From: a virus
Length of the DNA stretch: 35,010 bases
Reading direction: 5' to 3' (one strand)
Virus record (IMG/VR): IMGVR_UViG_3300049732_000162
Coordinates: 1-35,010 of that record
The notes under the pieces were generated by a model. That model saw nothing but the letters and a program-made list of their open reading frames with translations. It had not been told where the DNA came from and searched no databases. The position numbers and the translations under genes were made by a program. Positions 11,598 through 20,200 of this stretch are shown piece after piece (positions within the stretch are counted from its first letter, which is position 1; every line of letters begins with the position of its first letter).

Positions 11598-11917
11598 GAT
11601 ATCCTCTTCCTTGCGCAGATGAGGATATCGAGTAACATTTCCTCACGAATGCGCTCTTCATTGCTGAGCCGCCCGCGCCTGGTCATGGCGATATCGAGCG
11701 CCTGCTTGAGCAGATCGGCCAGCGCAACCTCTTTCGGCTCGACTGGCGGCTTCGGTTTCCTGCCCGGCTTCTTCCGGTCCTTGACGATCGCGATCGATTG
11801 CGTCAGCGCCTCGCTGATGGCGTCTGGGTGTCCCTCTAGCGCCTTGGCGAGCTTCCGCGCCTGGAAATCGCCCCAGGTCTTGGGCGTCTGTCCGTTTTGT
11901 TCGTTATTAGGCTGCAT
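11594..11917 (-). CDS. Hypothetical protein
   Basis: The product is 107 residues. The ATG at 11917 is chosen because GAGGAAAG lies six bases upstream; a longer form from 11938 has no such signal. It contains a basic linker (DRKKPGRKPKPP, about 48-59) between two helical parts; the C-terminal helix pair is charged (RRGRLSNEERIREEMLLDIL). It overlaps its neighbours at both ends (11 bases upstream, GTGA downstream). It could be a DNA-binding partner of the nuclease, but this is context only. Confidence 0.65.
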   Translation of the reverse strand: MQPNNEQNGQTPKTWGDFQARKLAKALEGHPDAISEALTQSIAIVKDRKKPGRKPKPPVEPKEVALADLLKQALDIAMTRRGRLSNEERIREEMLLDILICARKRIS

Positions 11918-12428
11918 AACTCTTTCCTCCATTCCCATTCCTCTGCTGCTGGCCGATTACGACCGTGGCGAAGATCGACCATACGCGCTCCGGCGTCACG
12001 ACGCCCGAATGCTTTTCGTTCGCATAACGCACCGCCGCCGCGTAGGCGTCGATGAGCGTCATGGTGTAATTGAGCGCCGTCGAATTCTGTGAAGGCGCAG
12101 TTTCCACTACTGCCGGCTTGCGTTCCGGCTCAGGCGCGGCAACCGGAGCTGGCGCGCCAACGGGCTCGACCGACCAGCGAATTCCCTTCCGCCCGTTGCT
12201 CAAGTCCACCGTAGCCTTGAGCACGCGAATCATCCGCCCGGCCTCGATGCCGTGCTTGGTTATCGCGTCGGCGATGATCGCGCCGACCGCGGGCGAGACG
12301 TACAGATCGCCCAGATCGGTCCGGTAACGGATCTGATCAACGCCGAAATTTGACGGCGCGCTTACGCCGTCGGTTGTGAGAAGCCGGCACTCGACCGGCT
12401 TGTCGGTAACGATGCGAAGGGCGGGCAT
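11907..12428 (-). CDS. Hypothetical protein of the early-type operon
   Basis: The product is 173 residues from the ATG at 12428, overlapping the previous stop as TGATG. Residues 1-80 are beta-rich (LRIVTDKPVECRLLTTDG..., LYVSPAVGAIIADAITKHGI), residues 88-120 are a Pro/Ala linker, and the end is helical and polar with an Asn/Gly-rich tip. The layout of a beta-rich domain, a flexible linker and a polar tail is seen in single-strand binding proteins, but I cannot confirm an OB fold. The place beside a recombination-type nuclease fits such a role. Confidence 0.6.
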   Translation of the reverse strand: MPALRIVTDKPVECRLLTTDGVSAPSNFGVDQIRYRTDLGDLYVSPAVGAIIADAITKHGIEAGRMIRVLKATVDLSNGRKGIRWSVEPVGAPAPVAAPEPERKPAVVETAPSQNSTALNYTMTLIDAYAAAVRYANEKHSGVVTPERVWSIFATVVIGQQQRNGNGGKSYAA

Positions 12429-12733
12429 CAGGCAACCCTCCGATCCATCCGCGTATAAACCGCCTTGGCGATCGCCATGTGCATTTTCTTGACGGCATCC
12501 TGCGCCCAGAACAGAGCGCAATCGGGACAGGCTTCCTCGCCGTCGTACATCACGCGATGCGCGGCACAAAACGCCTCATTGCAGCCCGTGCATTCAAAAT
12601 CGGCTTCCTTGCCGCATGCCGAGCATTCGACCGGGCGCGGCTCATCGGCGTCCGGGCCGTGCACGTCGCAATTCAACGCGCTCCACACGTCGGCCGCGAC
12701 CGGCTCGCACGTGCATTCTGGTTCGTAAGTCAT
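12428..12733 (-). CDS. Multi-cysteine zinc-binding protein
   Basis: The product is 101 residues from the ATG at 12733, with AAGGA upstream; a GTG at 12751 is an alternative. Zinc ligands are dense: CTCEP and CDVHG in the first third, then CSACG...CTGC...FCAAH (about 38-60) as a B-box/AN1-like cluster, then CPDC (about 70-73). The C-terminal 30 residues form a basic helix. It is the first gene of the operon expressed from the promoter at 12787-12815. Probably a regulator or adaptor that binds nucleic acid or protein. Confidence 0.7.
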   Translation of the reverse strand: MTYEPECTCEPVAADVWSALNCDVHGPDADEPRPVECSACGKEADFECTGCNEAFCAAHRVMYDGEEACPDCALFWAQDAVKKMHMAIAKAVYTRMDRRVA

Positions 12734-12786
12734 TGATAATTCCTTTGGCACTTTATCGTCTCAGCGACGTTCTCGATTACATGACC

Positions 12787-12828
12787 AGAATAGCTAACTT
12801 GCGTATGATTGTCAATAGCTAACTTGCG
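12787..12828 (-). promoter_or_regulatory. Leftward early promoter with two direct operator-like repeats
   Basis: On the minus strand TTGACA (12815-12810), a 17-base spacer and TATTCT (12792-12787) form a strong sigma70-type promoter. Two identical 15-mers, on the plus strand AATAGCTAACTTGCG at 12789-12803 and 12814-12828, are spaced 25 bases apart; one overlaps the -10 and spacer and the other the -35. A partial inverted copy (CGCAAG) follows at 12842-12847. A regulator bound here would block or reshape transcription of the operon 12733-9973, and may also act on the divergent gene at 12874. Confidence 0.8.
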
Positions 12829-12873
12829 AAAAACTAGCATGCGCAAGCAAACCTGTGGTAACGTTGTGATCGT

Positions 12874-13068
12874 ATGGCAAAGCGGAAGAATCAGGCGGCG
12901 GTTGCGCTCGCGAAGCTCCGAGCCAAGAGTTTGACTCCCGAGCAACGATCGGAGATCGCGAGTAAGGCGGGAAAAGCAGCTCGCGCTGCCCAAACGCCGG
13001 AAGAGCGCCGGGCGCAGGCTAGGAAGGCGGGATTAGCAGGCGGACGCGGGCGGAAGAAAGAACAATAG
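12874..13068 (+). CDS. Small basic (T/S)PEE-repeat protein
   Basis: The product is 64 residues, very rich in Ala, Lys, Arg and Glu: an opening MAKRKNQAAVALAKLR, then LTPEQRSEIASKAGKAA and TPEERRAQARKAGLAGG, two copies of a (L/Q)TPEx-R...KAG unit, and a Gly/Arg/Lys tail. The same opening and first unit occur in the gene at 6201-6527. Nucleic-acid binding is likely, function unknown. There is no ribosome-binding site; an extended -10 (TGGTAACGT) ends nine bases before the ATG, so the mRNA may be almost leaderless. The gene is divergent from the early operon and shares its control region. Confidence 0.75.
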   Translation: MAKRKNQAAVALAKLRAKSLTPEQRSEIASKAGKAARAAQTPEERRAQARKAGLAGGRGRKKEQ

Positions 13069-13069
13069 C

Positions 13070-13303
13070 ATGTGGTATAGAGAGCCGTTTTTTCAAGTTG
13101 CGTTGCCGATCATCATTACGTTTGCCCTGGCGACTTGGCACAACAACAAGCGCCTTGATGAGATCAGCAAACGGATTGATGACCTACGCGCCGATTTGGG
13201 CAAGCGAATCGACGATCTGCGCGCCGATATGATACGGCGCTTCGACGAGGTAAACAAGCGCCTCGACCGCCTGGAAGATCGGGCCGGAATCTTGAAGCCA
13301 TAA
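13070..13303 (+). CDS. Membrane-anchored coiled-coil protein
   Basis: The product is 77 residues, starting one base after the previous stop. Residues 8-23 (FQVALPIIITFALATW) form one membrane helix. The rest is a coiled coil built on repeats: RIDDLRADLGK, RIDDLRADMIR, RFDEVNKRLDRLE. The topology (short N-terminus, one helix, long cytoplasmic coil) is seen in small holin-like and spanin-like proteins, and in host proteins of unknown role. It ends just before the terminator at 13304-13346, which faces the other way. Confidence 0.75.
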   Translation: MWYREPFFQVALPIIITFALATWHNNKRLDEISKRIDDLRADLGKRIDDLRADMIRRFDEVNKRLDRLEDRAGILKP

Positions 13304-13346
13304 ATAAAAAAGGCGGAGACGGGCCACCCTCATAGCCCGCTCCGCC
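13304..13346 (-). terminator. Rho-independent terminator of the leftward structural operon
   Basis: GGCGGAG-A-CGGGC (from 13312) pairs with GCCCG-CTCCGCC (to 13346), a 12-bp stem with one bulge. On the minus strand the stem is followed directly by TTTTTTATTTA. This is a strong intrinsic terminator for leftward transcription and closes the structural operon, whose last gene ends at 13378. Confidence 0.88.
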
Positions 13347-13377
13347 AGTGGAACAAGAATTCGTTAGCCGCGCCTGG

Positions 13378-13665
13378 TCAGATCATCTTATTCACCACCG
13401 TCTCGACCGCCCCCTGCAACGCCGCATCCGTCACCGCCGCGCCGGCCGATTGCACGCCAGGATCCATGACGGTCGGCGGCTGCACCTGCATGGCGACGAG
13501 ATCCGGCTGCATGAACGTATTCTGCGCCCACTTGTAGCGTGAATTATGCGCCGGCACGGTCACGGCCTCGATCATGATGGAACTCGCGTATTTCAGCACC
13601 GCGACCTTGCAGCGGCCGCGAAAGTCCATATCGTTCATCAGTGCTGCTGATTCCTGGTAAGTCAT
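13378..13665 (-). CDS. Conserved phage structural-module protein, function unknown
   Basis: The product is 95 residues with a strong ribosome-binding site (AAGGAA) before the ATG at 13665. The first half is helical (TYQESAALMNDMDFRGRCKVAVLKYASSIM), followed by VPAHNSRYKWAQNT and a conserved-looking end (TVMDPGVQSAGAAVTDAALQGAVETVVNKM). I recall similar proteins of about 95 residues at the end of siphovirus tail modules, usually annotated hypothetical. It is the last gene before the terminator, so it is likely made late with the tail. Confidence 0.75.
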   Translation of the reverse strand: MTYQESAALMNDMDFRGRCKVAVLKYASSIMIEAVTVPAHNSRYKWAQNTFMQPDLVAMQVQPPTVMDPGVQSAGAAVTDAALQGAVETVVNKMI

Positions 13666-13680
13666 GATTTCCTTCCTTAG

Positions 13681-14526
13681 CTAAGCTGCAAACTTCACGG
13701 TGTTGCCGTCCGCCGGATCGTACCAGAGCAGCTTTGTGCCCGCGCCGGGATTCGATGCAGGCAGAAAAGGCAGAGCGATGCCGCCGCTGGCCGTAATCCG
13801 CATCACCTCATAACTCCCGCCGCTATAAGTGCCGAAGGCAAGTCCGGATGCTTGCGATGGGGCATCCTGCGTGTACGATTCGATATACGGGTAAATATCC
13901 GTATTGATAAAGCCAGCCGATGGCCCCAGTCGCAAACGAATGCGATTTCCCGTTGCCGCCGCACCCTGATTCGTAAACGTGACATTCACGCGCCCGCCCG
14001 ATATCGAGCCCGCAACATCGAGCGGACTTTGCGGATTCGATGTACCGATACCGACGCTGCCGACTTGAAATATATGCGCCGATGCCGTGTACCATAACGG
14101 CACATTTACCGTTGCGGCATCATTCAGCGTTTCTAATTGCACAACGCTCCCGGATGTTGAAATCGCCAAATTCTGATTTGCGCCGACCCGCACCTGAAAC
14201 AGCCGGACGGGATTCGTCGTAAACAAACCGATATTGCCGCTCGCCGCCACAATGCGCATGCGCTCCGGGTAGCCAGCGCCGACGCCGAAAACCATATCGG
14301 CGGCACTGCGGAGCAACGGCGTTTCGACGATCGCCGAACCGATCGCCGCCACACCTGTCAGCGTCTTGCCGTTCCCATTGACATTGCCCGGCCACACCGC
14401 TGCCGAATCGCGGATCGCGTTGATATGCGCCGCCTGAATGACCTGATTCGGCACGACGTCCGGCGGAAAGCCCGGCGGCGCGGCGAGCGGCGTTACGCCT
14501 CGCGGCAGTATGAACGGACTAGACAT
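13681..14526 (-). CDS. Tail fibre/appendage protein
   Basis: The product is 281 residues. It has the make-up of phage fibres: a short N-terminal region (QVIQAAHINAIRDS, typical for fibre starts), then beta-rich Gly/Ser/Asn/Thr sequence with two phrases of the type GVGIGTSNPxxxLxV: NIGLFTTNPVRLFQV and SVGIGTSNPQSPLDV, the mark of trimeric beta-structured fibres that often precede a peptidase chaperone. No intramolecular chaperone domain is seen at the C-terminus. It probably takes part in adsorption. It overlaps the end of the upstream gene by 8 bases. Confidence 0.8.
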   Translation of the reverse strand: MSSPFILPRGVTPLAAPPGFPPDVVPNQVIQAAHINAIRDSAAVWPGNVNGNGKTLTGVAAIGSAIVETPLLRSAADMVFGVGAGYPERMRIVAASGNIGLFTTNPVRLFQVRVGANQNLAISTSGSVVQLETLNDAATVNVPLWYTASAHIFQVGSVGIGTSNPQSPLDVAGSISGGRVNVTFTNQGAAATGNRIRLRLGPSAGFINTDIYPYIESYTQDAPSQASGLAFGTYSGGSYEVMRITASGGIALPFLPASNPGAGTKLLWYDPADGNTVKFAA

Positions 14527-14809
14527 GATTCACACCGTTCGCCGACACCGGCGTTTCTGAGATCTCACCGATCAGCCTTGAGCCATCCTCGCTCAGCTCA
14601 TACGGCGCGACCGGCGCGGGCAAGCCTTCGGCTTCCTGGACGAGCGCCAATTGCTGAGAGAGCGCCTGGCGTATGATCTCGCCGCGCAGCTCGTGCTCTT
14701 TCGCAAGCCCGAGAGCAACGAGATACTCGCGACGGATCTCGCCGAGTTGCTGCCGCGCCCGCTGCGCATAGGCGGCGACCGACGGCGATAGCTTATGCTC
14801 GAAACGCAT
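14519..14809 (-). CDS. Hypothetical helical protein between tail hub and fibre
   Basis: The product is 96 residues, mostly helical (SVAAYAQRARQQLGEIRREYLVALGLAKEHELRGEIIRQALSQQ split over two helices), then a short Pro/Ala linker and a polar tail. It could be an assembly factor or fibre-attachment protein. The ATG at 14809 begins 10 bases after the end of the tail-tip gene. No family recognised. Confidence 0.65.
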   Translation of the reverse strand: MRFEHKLSPSVAAYAQRARQQLGEIRREYLVALGLAKEHELRGEIIRQALSQQLALVQEAEGLPAPVAPYELSEDGSRLIGEISETPVSANGVNHV

Positions 14810-14818
14810 GAATTCTCC

Positions 14819-17125
14819 CTATGCAATGCTCGTTATGATTCCGCCGCGTACCGTTACGGTTTTGGGCACGGCATCGGCCGTTATAAAGGTGACCGGACCC
14901 GCTACACCCACATTACCGGCAACCTCGAACCCGCCATCGGCGCGGCATCGCCCGTTGTTGCCGGTCAACTGAATGTATCCGCCGCCTTGCAACACCAGCT
15001 CCGCATGATTTCCCGATGCCCCGCGGACCAGGGCGCCGACTGTTCCGGCAGCCGACGTAATCACCATGCCGCGGGATACATGGTCGGCACGATCCGAGCC
15101 CGTTGCAACGCGCAGATACAGACTTGAATACGTCGAGTCGTACGTTGTGGGCGATACGTTCAACGTGCTGCCTGACGCCGCGTGCGTAATGGTCAGCGCC
15201 GCATCGGTGATATTGAGGTTCCCAGAGAGATCGGCCTTCAACTTCGCATCGAGCGCCCCGGTTCCGCCCACCGCCAAATATTTGAACCAGCCGCCATAGA
15301 CGCCGCCGCCAGCGCTATCGATAATCCCGATCTGACCGACCGTGTTGCCGCTACCGTCCTTCACGTTAAACCGGCCCGGCTTGCCCGATCCGCCGCCGAC
15401 ATCGATTGCGGTTGCGTTCAGTTTGCTCGAATCGATCTCCCCCGCCAGGATCTTCGCCGCCGTCACGGCATTCGCCGCGATCGCCGCCGCATTGACGGCC
15501 GCAACCGCAATCGTGCCCGCCGTGACCGAATCGGCCGCGAGGTTCCCGGCAACCACCGCAAGCGCCGCGATCTTTCCGGCTGTGACGGCGCCGGAAGTGA
15601 TATTGATGGCCTTGACGGCGTTTGCCTGGATGGCCTCGGAATAGACCGCGTTCGCCGCGATCGCGTTCGCCGTGACGGCCGATGCCGCGATCTGCGGTTC
15701 CTGGATCGCGCCCGCCGGGATCTTCGCCGTAACAACCGAGCCGTCAGCCAGGATAGTAGTCGTTACCGAGCCCGGCGCAAGCTGCGTCGTCTGGATCTGG
15801 CCCTCGATATCCGCGGTATCGACGACCGCCGTCCAGTCGTTGCCCGGAATGCGCCTGTATAGCTTCCGGTCCGTCGTATTGAAGAACACGGCATCGGCGG
15901 GATACTGCGCCCACTGAGCCCCGACCGGCTTCGCGTTGACCATGAAGACCGGAGCAAGCCCGGCGGCGAAGTCTTCGGCATCGATTGACCCGGCCGGTAT
16001 TTCGCCCGCCGGCGGCAGTACGGTGCGCTCAGGCGGCTTCCGCTGCATCCGGCGAAGCGTATAGACCATATCGGGCGGGCGAGCGCCCAGAGTCGCGGTA
16101 TACTTCAGCACGTGCCCGGCTACAGGCGATCGTGCCCGGTCCGGCGCCGCGATCGCGATCTCGAGCGAGCGCAAGACCAGCGAGCCGGAAAGCCCGTACT
16201 TCGCCGCCTCGACCGCGACCGTCATGCCGCGGCCGAGCCCAGGCACGATCAGCGACGCCTTGACGGTCGGCTTCGGGAATGACCGCTGCGCAACCTCGGT
16301 TGATGCCCACACCGACGCCGTTTGCGCGTCGGTAATGTTACGGTCGACCAGCGTAACCGAAAGCACGCCATAGACGCCCTGGCTCGTCGAATCGTTCGCC
16401 GTGGCGCGGATCTCGCCGCCCGCTTCAGTCAGACCGCCGAGCACCAGCACGCGGTTTGCCGCATCCGAGAAATCACGCGCGTAATCCTCGAGCGCATACG
16501 GCATCGTAGTCGTACCGTTCGGGACATCGGACAGACCGAAGGGCGCGACAATGGAACCGATCTTGTAGTAGTTCAGCTTGCCGTCATAGCTGACCGCCCA
16601 TTCCGAACCGGTCAGCTCGCACACTTCGTCGAATACATCGCGGATGCGCTGATCTTTGACTTCGATCTCGCCCAGATTCGCGATCTGCGTCACGATCGTA
16701 CCGGCGATGATCTCGGGCACGAGCGCGAGCGCATCGGCGATGATCGTCGAATCCGGCGTACCGTTCGGCCAGGTATGCGTAACCAGCGACCGCTCGAACA
16801 GGATGCCCCAGTCGGAAGCGGCGATCATGTGCCGCAGGAACGGGCCTTCGGTCTTCCGCTGAATCGAGAGGATGAATCCGCCGAACAGCAATTGCCCGGA
16901 ATCCTGATCCCAGACAACCAACTGATCCCATTCCTGCGCCGTGATACCGCCCGCGTAACGGTCGACGTCATAGCGCGCCACGTCGTAGCGGGCGCCGCTG
17001 GTCTTTTCGATCAGCGCCAGCTCGCACGTCGAAATCGCCTCCCGCGAATCCTGGCGAACGTTGAATGATTCGACAAAAACGGTATCGGATACGTCGATGC
17101 CTTCGATTGCGGCTCTTACTCTCAC
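14819..17125 (-). CDS. Tail tip/hub protein with long Ala-Val repeat region
   Basis: The product is 768 residues. The first ~370 residues resemble the hub protein family of siphovirus tails (gp27/Tal-like): beta strands, FGGFILSIQRKTEG, then a region with DQRIRDVFDEVCELTGSEW. Residues about 480-590 are repeats of the type A-I-x-A-N-A-V-x-A/G-x-I-A-A, with many ITSGAVTAGKIA-like units, and the end is a Gly-rich beta region as in fibres. The start is GTG at 17125, with a weak ribosome-binding site, only nine bases after a strong terminator (17134-17174). Some ribosomes may thus reach it only on read-through transcripts. Confidence 0.82.
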   Translation of the reverse strand: MRVRAAIEGIDVSDTVFVESFNVRQDSREAISTCELALIEKTSGARYDVARYDVDRYAGGITAQEWDQLVVWDQDSGQLLFGGFILSIQRKTEGPFLRHMIAASDWGILFERSLVTHTWPNGTPDSTIIADALALVPEIIAGTIVTQIANLGEIEVKDQRIRDVFDEVCELTGSEWAVSYDGKLNYYKIGSIVAPFGLSDVPNGTTTMPYALEDYARDFSDAANRVLVLGGLTEAGGEIRATANDSTSQGVYGVLSVTLVDRNITDAQTASVWASTEVAQRSFPKPTVKASLIVPGLGRGMTVAVEAAKYGLSGSLVLRSLEIAIAAPDRARSPVAGHVLKYTATLGARPPDMVYTLRRMQRKPPERTVLPPAGEIPAGSIDAEDFAAGLAPVFMVNAKPVGAQWAQYPADAVFFNTTDRKLYRRIPGNDWTAVVDTADIEGQIQTTQLAPGSVTTTILADGSVVTAKIPAGAIQEPQIAASAVTANAIAANAVYSEAIQANAVKAINITSGAVTAGKIAALAVVAGNLAADSVTAGTIAVAAVNAAAIAANAVTAAKILAGEIDSSKLNATAIDVGGGSGKPGRFNVKDGSGNTVGQIGIIDSAGGGVYGGWFKYLAVGGTGALDAKLKADLSGNLNITDAALTITHAASGSTLNVSPTTYDSTYSSLYLRVATGSDRADHVSRGMVITSAAGTVGALVRGASGNHAELVLQGGGYIQLTGNNGRCRADGGFEVAGNVGVAGPVTFITADAVPKTVTVRGGIITSIA

Positions 17126-17133
17126 GGCTTCAC

Positions 17134-17174
17134 AAAAAACGGGCGGCGGCCAAGAGGAGAAACCCCGCCGCCCG
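17134..17174 (-). terminator. Intrinsic terminator/attenuator between tape measure and tail tip
   Basis: CGGGCGGCGG (17140-17149) and CCGCCGCCCG (17165-17174) form a 10-bp perfect stem with a 15-base loop. On the minus strand the stem is followed by TTTTTT (17139-17134). By rule this is a strong terminator for leftward RNA, yet the tail tip gene starts nine bases further on. It probably sets a lower level for distal tail genes (attenuation). Confidence 0.82.
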
Positions 17175-17205
17175 GTCTAGACAGGATTGGACCAACAACG
17201 AGAAC

Positions 17206-20200
17206 TCATCCGTTCGCGCCCTGCATCCGCAATTGCTGCGCGACGCGGGCGGCCACAATATCGGGATCGGTTCCGAACAGATTCATCGTCACGGACCGCT
17301 CGGAAGCAACCGCGATCCGTTCGGTCGCGGCCATGATACTCGCCGTATTCGCCGCGATCCCGTTGAGCGCCGGCTTGAAATCGTTTTCCGCGAGCTGCTT
17401 GAAGAAATCGACCTTTTGCGCGGTTCGCGCTAATTGCGGCTCCATCGACTCGACGATCGCGGTTCGGATATCGGCCACGTTCTGATAGCCGGCCCACCAG
17501 TCGCGATGGAAGAAATCATTTGTGTTCGCGAGGATATGCGACAAATGGATCTGCGAATACCTCACTTCCTTTTCGATCGCGTTCAGGGTTCCCTCCTGCC
17601 GCATCGAACCCACGAAGCTAAGTAGATCGCCAGCGAATGAAGCCACCGCGCCCCACGGCCCGCCAGCGAATTTCCCCAGGATATTTCCCCATCCGCCGCC
17701 GCCACCGCCGCCACCGCCGCCACCTATGCCCAAAATATCGCCCATATCGATGCCGCCACCGCCGCCGCCCTTGCCGAAGATCCCGCCGATCGCCGAGCCG
17801 ATACCCTTGATCGAGTCAAGGAGTCCACCGAAGCCCTTGCCGCCGATTAGATCTCCGATCGTGTCCTTGATGAAATCGCCGATCGCCGCAGTTGCCGGTT
17901 TCACAAACGTATCGATCATGCCCTTGATAAGCGAATCGAATAGCTCTTTTCCCTTAGTGATCAAGCCATCCAAAGCGCCCTTTGCGGGATCAACGAATAG
18001 ACTCTTTACCGAGCCGCCGAGCGATTCGAGCAACTTCTTTCCCTTTTCGCCGAATGAGCCCTCGCCCTCCCAAAGCGATCCGGTTATATCCTTTGCAAAT
18101 GATCCAAGCGCCGTACCAACGTTGGTAACCATAGTTCCGACATTCGTACCGATAGTCGTGCAAGCGCCCGTCGCAGCTTCAGCTAGCTTTCCGAAATTAA
18201 TGGTTCCTGCGGTTTCAAGCGTACCGGTTGCCGTCTTCAGTTCATTGACATGGCCTGCAGCTTTCGGCACTTCGGTGCTGATGGTTGTCGTGGCCTTCTT
18301 CGTTTCAGCGTCGAGCGCCTTCGTACTGGCGATTGCGGCATCCAATTCCCCATACATCGGCGGAAGCGCAGCCGTAACGGATTTGACCGACGCCGCGCTT
18401 AGATTTGTATTCGCGGTCAACTTCTCCCATTCCGTGCTCATCTCGAAGCCCGCGGCCGCCGCCTTCTTCGCCGCGATTTCGAGCTGCACGATCTCTTTGA
18501 CGAGCTTGTTATGCTCCTGCTGCGCGATGCGCAATTTCTCGATGATGATCTCGTCGTGAAATTTCTTGACTTCGGTTTTCGCGGCCTTGTGCTTCTTCCC
18601 GGTTTCCTCGACCTCGGCCCCGAGATCCGTGACCGCCTTCTTGCCGGATTCGGCCTTCCCGCCGGTCGCGGCGATCTCGACGCCCAGATTCTTGACTTCG
18701 GTTTTCGTAACCTTGACTGCCGCCGTCTGATCGTTCGCGGCCGCAGTCAAGCTCTCGGTCTTTTTCGCCGTATCGGTTGCCGCCTTGCCGGCATCGTTCC
18801 ATGCGCCCTTGAGCGAATTCCAGATATCGCCCAGAAATTGAACGACCGGGCCAAAGACCTTTTCAGCAAGACCAGTAAACCATTTCCAGACCGCGACCAC
18901 CGCGCCGGTAATCAGATCCCATTCGGCCTTCCAGATTGCCGTTAAAGCCGACCACACTTTAGATAGGAAATTAACGATCGGCTCCCAGTAATCCCCGAAA
19001 AGCCCCTTGAAGGCTCGCCAGACCCCGGTAACAGCATCGACAATCGAATTCCATACCGCCGACCATTTCTGCTCGACGCTATCCCAGATGCCGCTCAGGA
19101 ACGCTACGATCTGATCCCAGTTGCTATAGACCCAGACGCCGAGCGCGACCAGCGCCGCGACTACGGCCGCGATCGCGACTGCCCAACCGGCGAGCGCCGC
19201 GACCGAAACGCCGACCGCGCCAGCGAGCGCCCCCAATACCGGCATCAATGCGGCGATCGCGGTTGCCATTTGCCCGGCAATGAGCAGAATCGGCCCGATT
19301 GCCGCGGCCATCGCGGCAAACGCGATAATCGCCGCCTGCAATGCCGGATCAAGCTGGCCGAATGCCTGGACGGCGGGGAGAATCCAATCGTTGACGAATT
19401 TCGTTCCGACTTCGATCAGCTTCGTCATCAGCGGCAACAGCGACGATCCGAGCGCGATCAGCACGGTATCGAGCGAACCTTTCATCTGCTCCCATGCGCC
19501 CGCAAGCCCGGTATTGAGCGTAGCCGCCATCTGCTTCGCCGCGCCCTCGGAATTCATCATCTGCTCAGTCATCGATGCCCAGGCTGGCCCGGCATTCTTG
19601 GTCAGCGTCGCGGCGGCCGATGCCGAAGCGTTATCGAAGATCGTAAACATAGACGCCGTATCGGCGCCTGATTTTTGCAACTGCAAAAAGATGTTATCGA
19701 GCGGCAGCATTTTGCCCGCCGCATCGGTTGTCGTGATGCCGAGCCGGTTCAGCTCTTCCTGCGCCTTTTTCGACGGATCGACGAGCGAGCCGATCATGCC
19801 GCGCAGCGAAGTGCCGGCCATATCGGCCTTGATTCCGGCGTTACCGAGAAGTGCGGTCGCTGACGCCAGCTCTTCTAGCGAGATACCGGCATTGTTCGCC
19901 GTCGCGCCGGCATACGTCATGGTTTTTGCCATGTCCGCAACCGAAATCGAGGAAGCCGCCGCGCCCTTCGCCATGACATCGGCAACCCGGCCCGCCTGGT
20001 CTGCGCCGAGCGAGAATTGCCCGAGCGTTTCAGTCGTGACCTCGGCCGCCCGCGCAACCGATAATTCGCCGGCGGCGGCGAGATCAAGCACGCCCGGCAT
20101 CGCGGACATGATCTGCTGCGTGTTCATTCCGGCAGCCGCCAGATTGCCCATGCCCTCGGCGGCTTCCTGCGCGCTGTACTTCGTATCAGCGCCGAGCTTC

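Noticed and set aside
15182-15862. 226-codon plus-strand frame in the tail tip gene
   Set aside because: Antisense shadow of the Ala/Val repeat region; extremely Arg/Asp-rich.
17522-18559. 345-codon plus-strand frame with polyproline
   Set aside because: The polyproline is the reverse of the tape measure glycine run; no independent signal.
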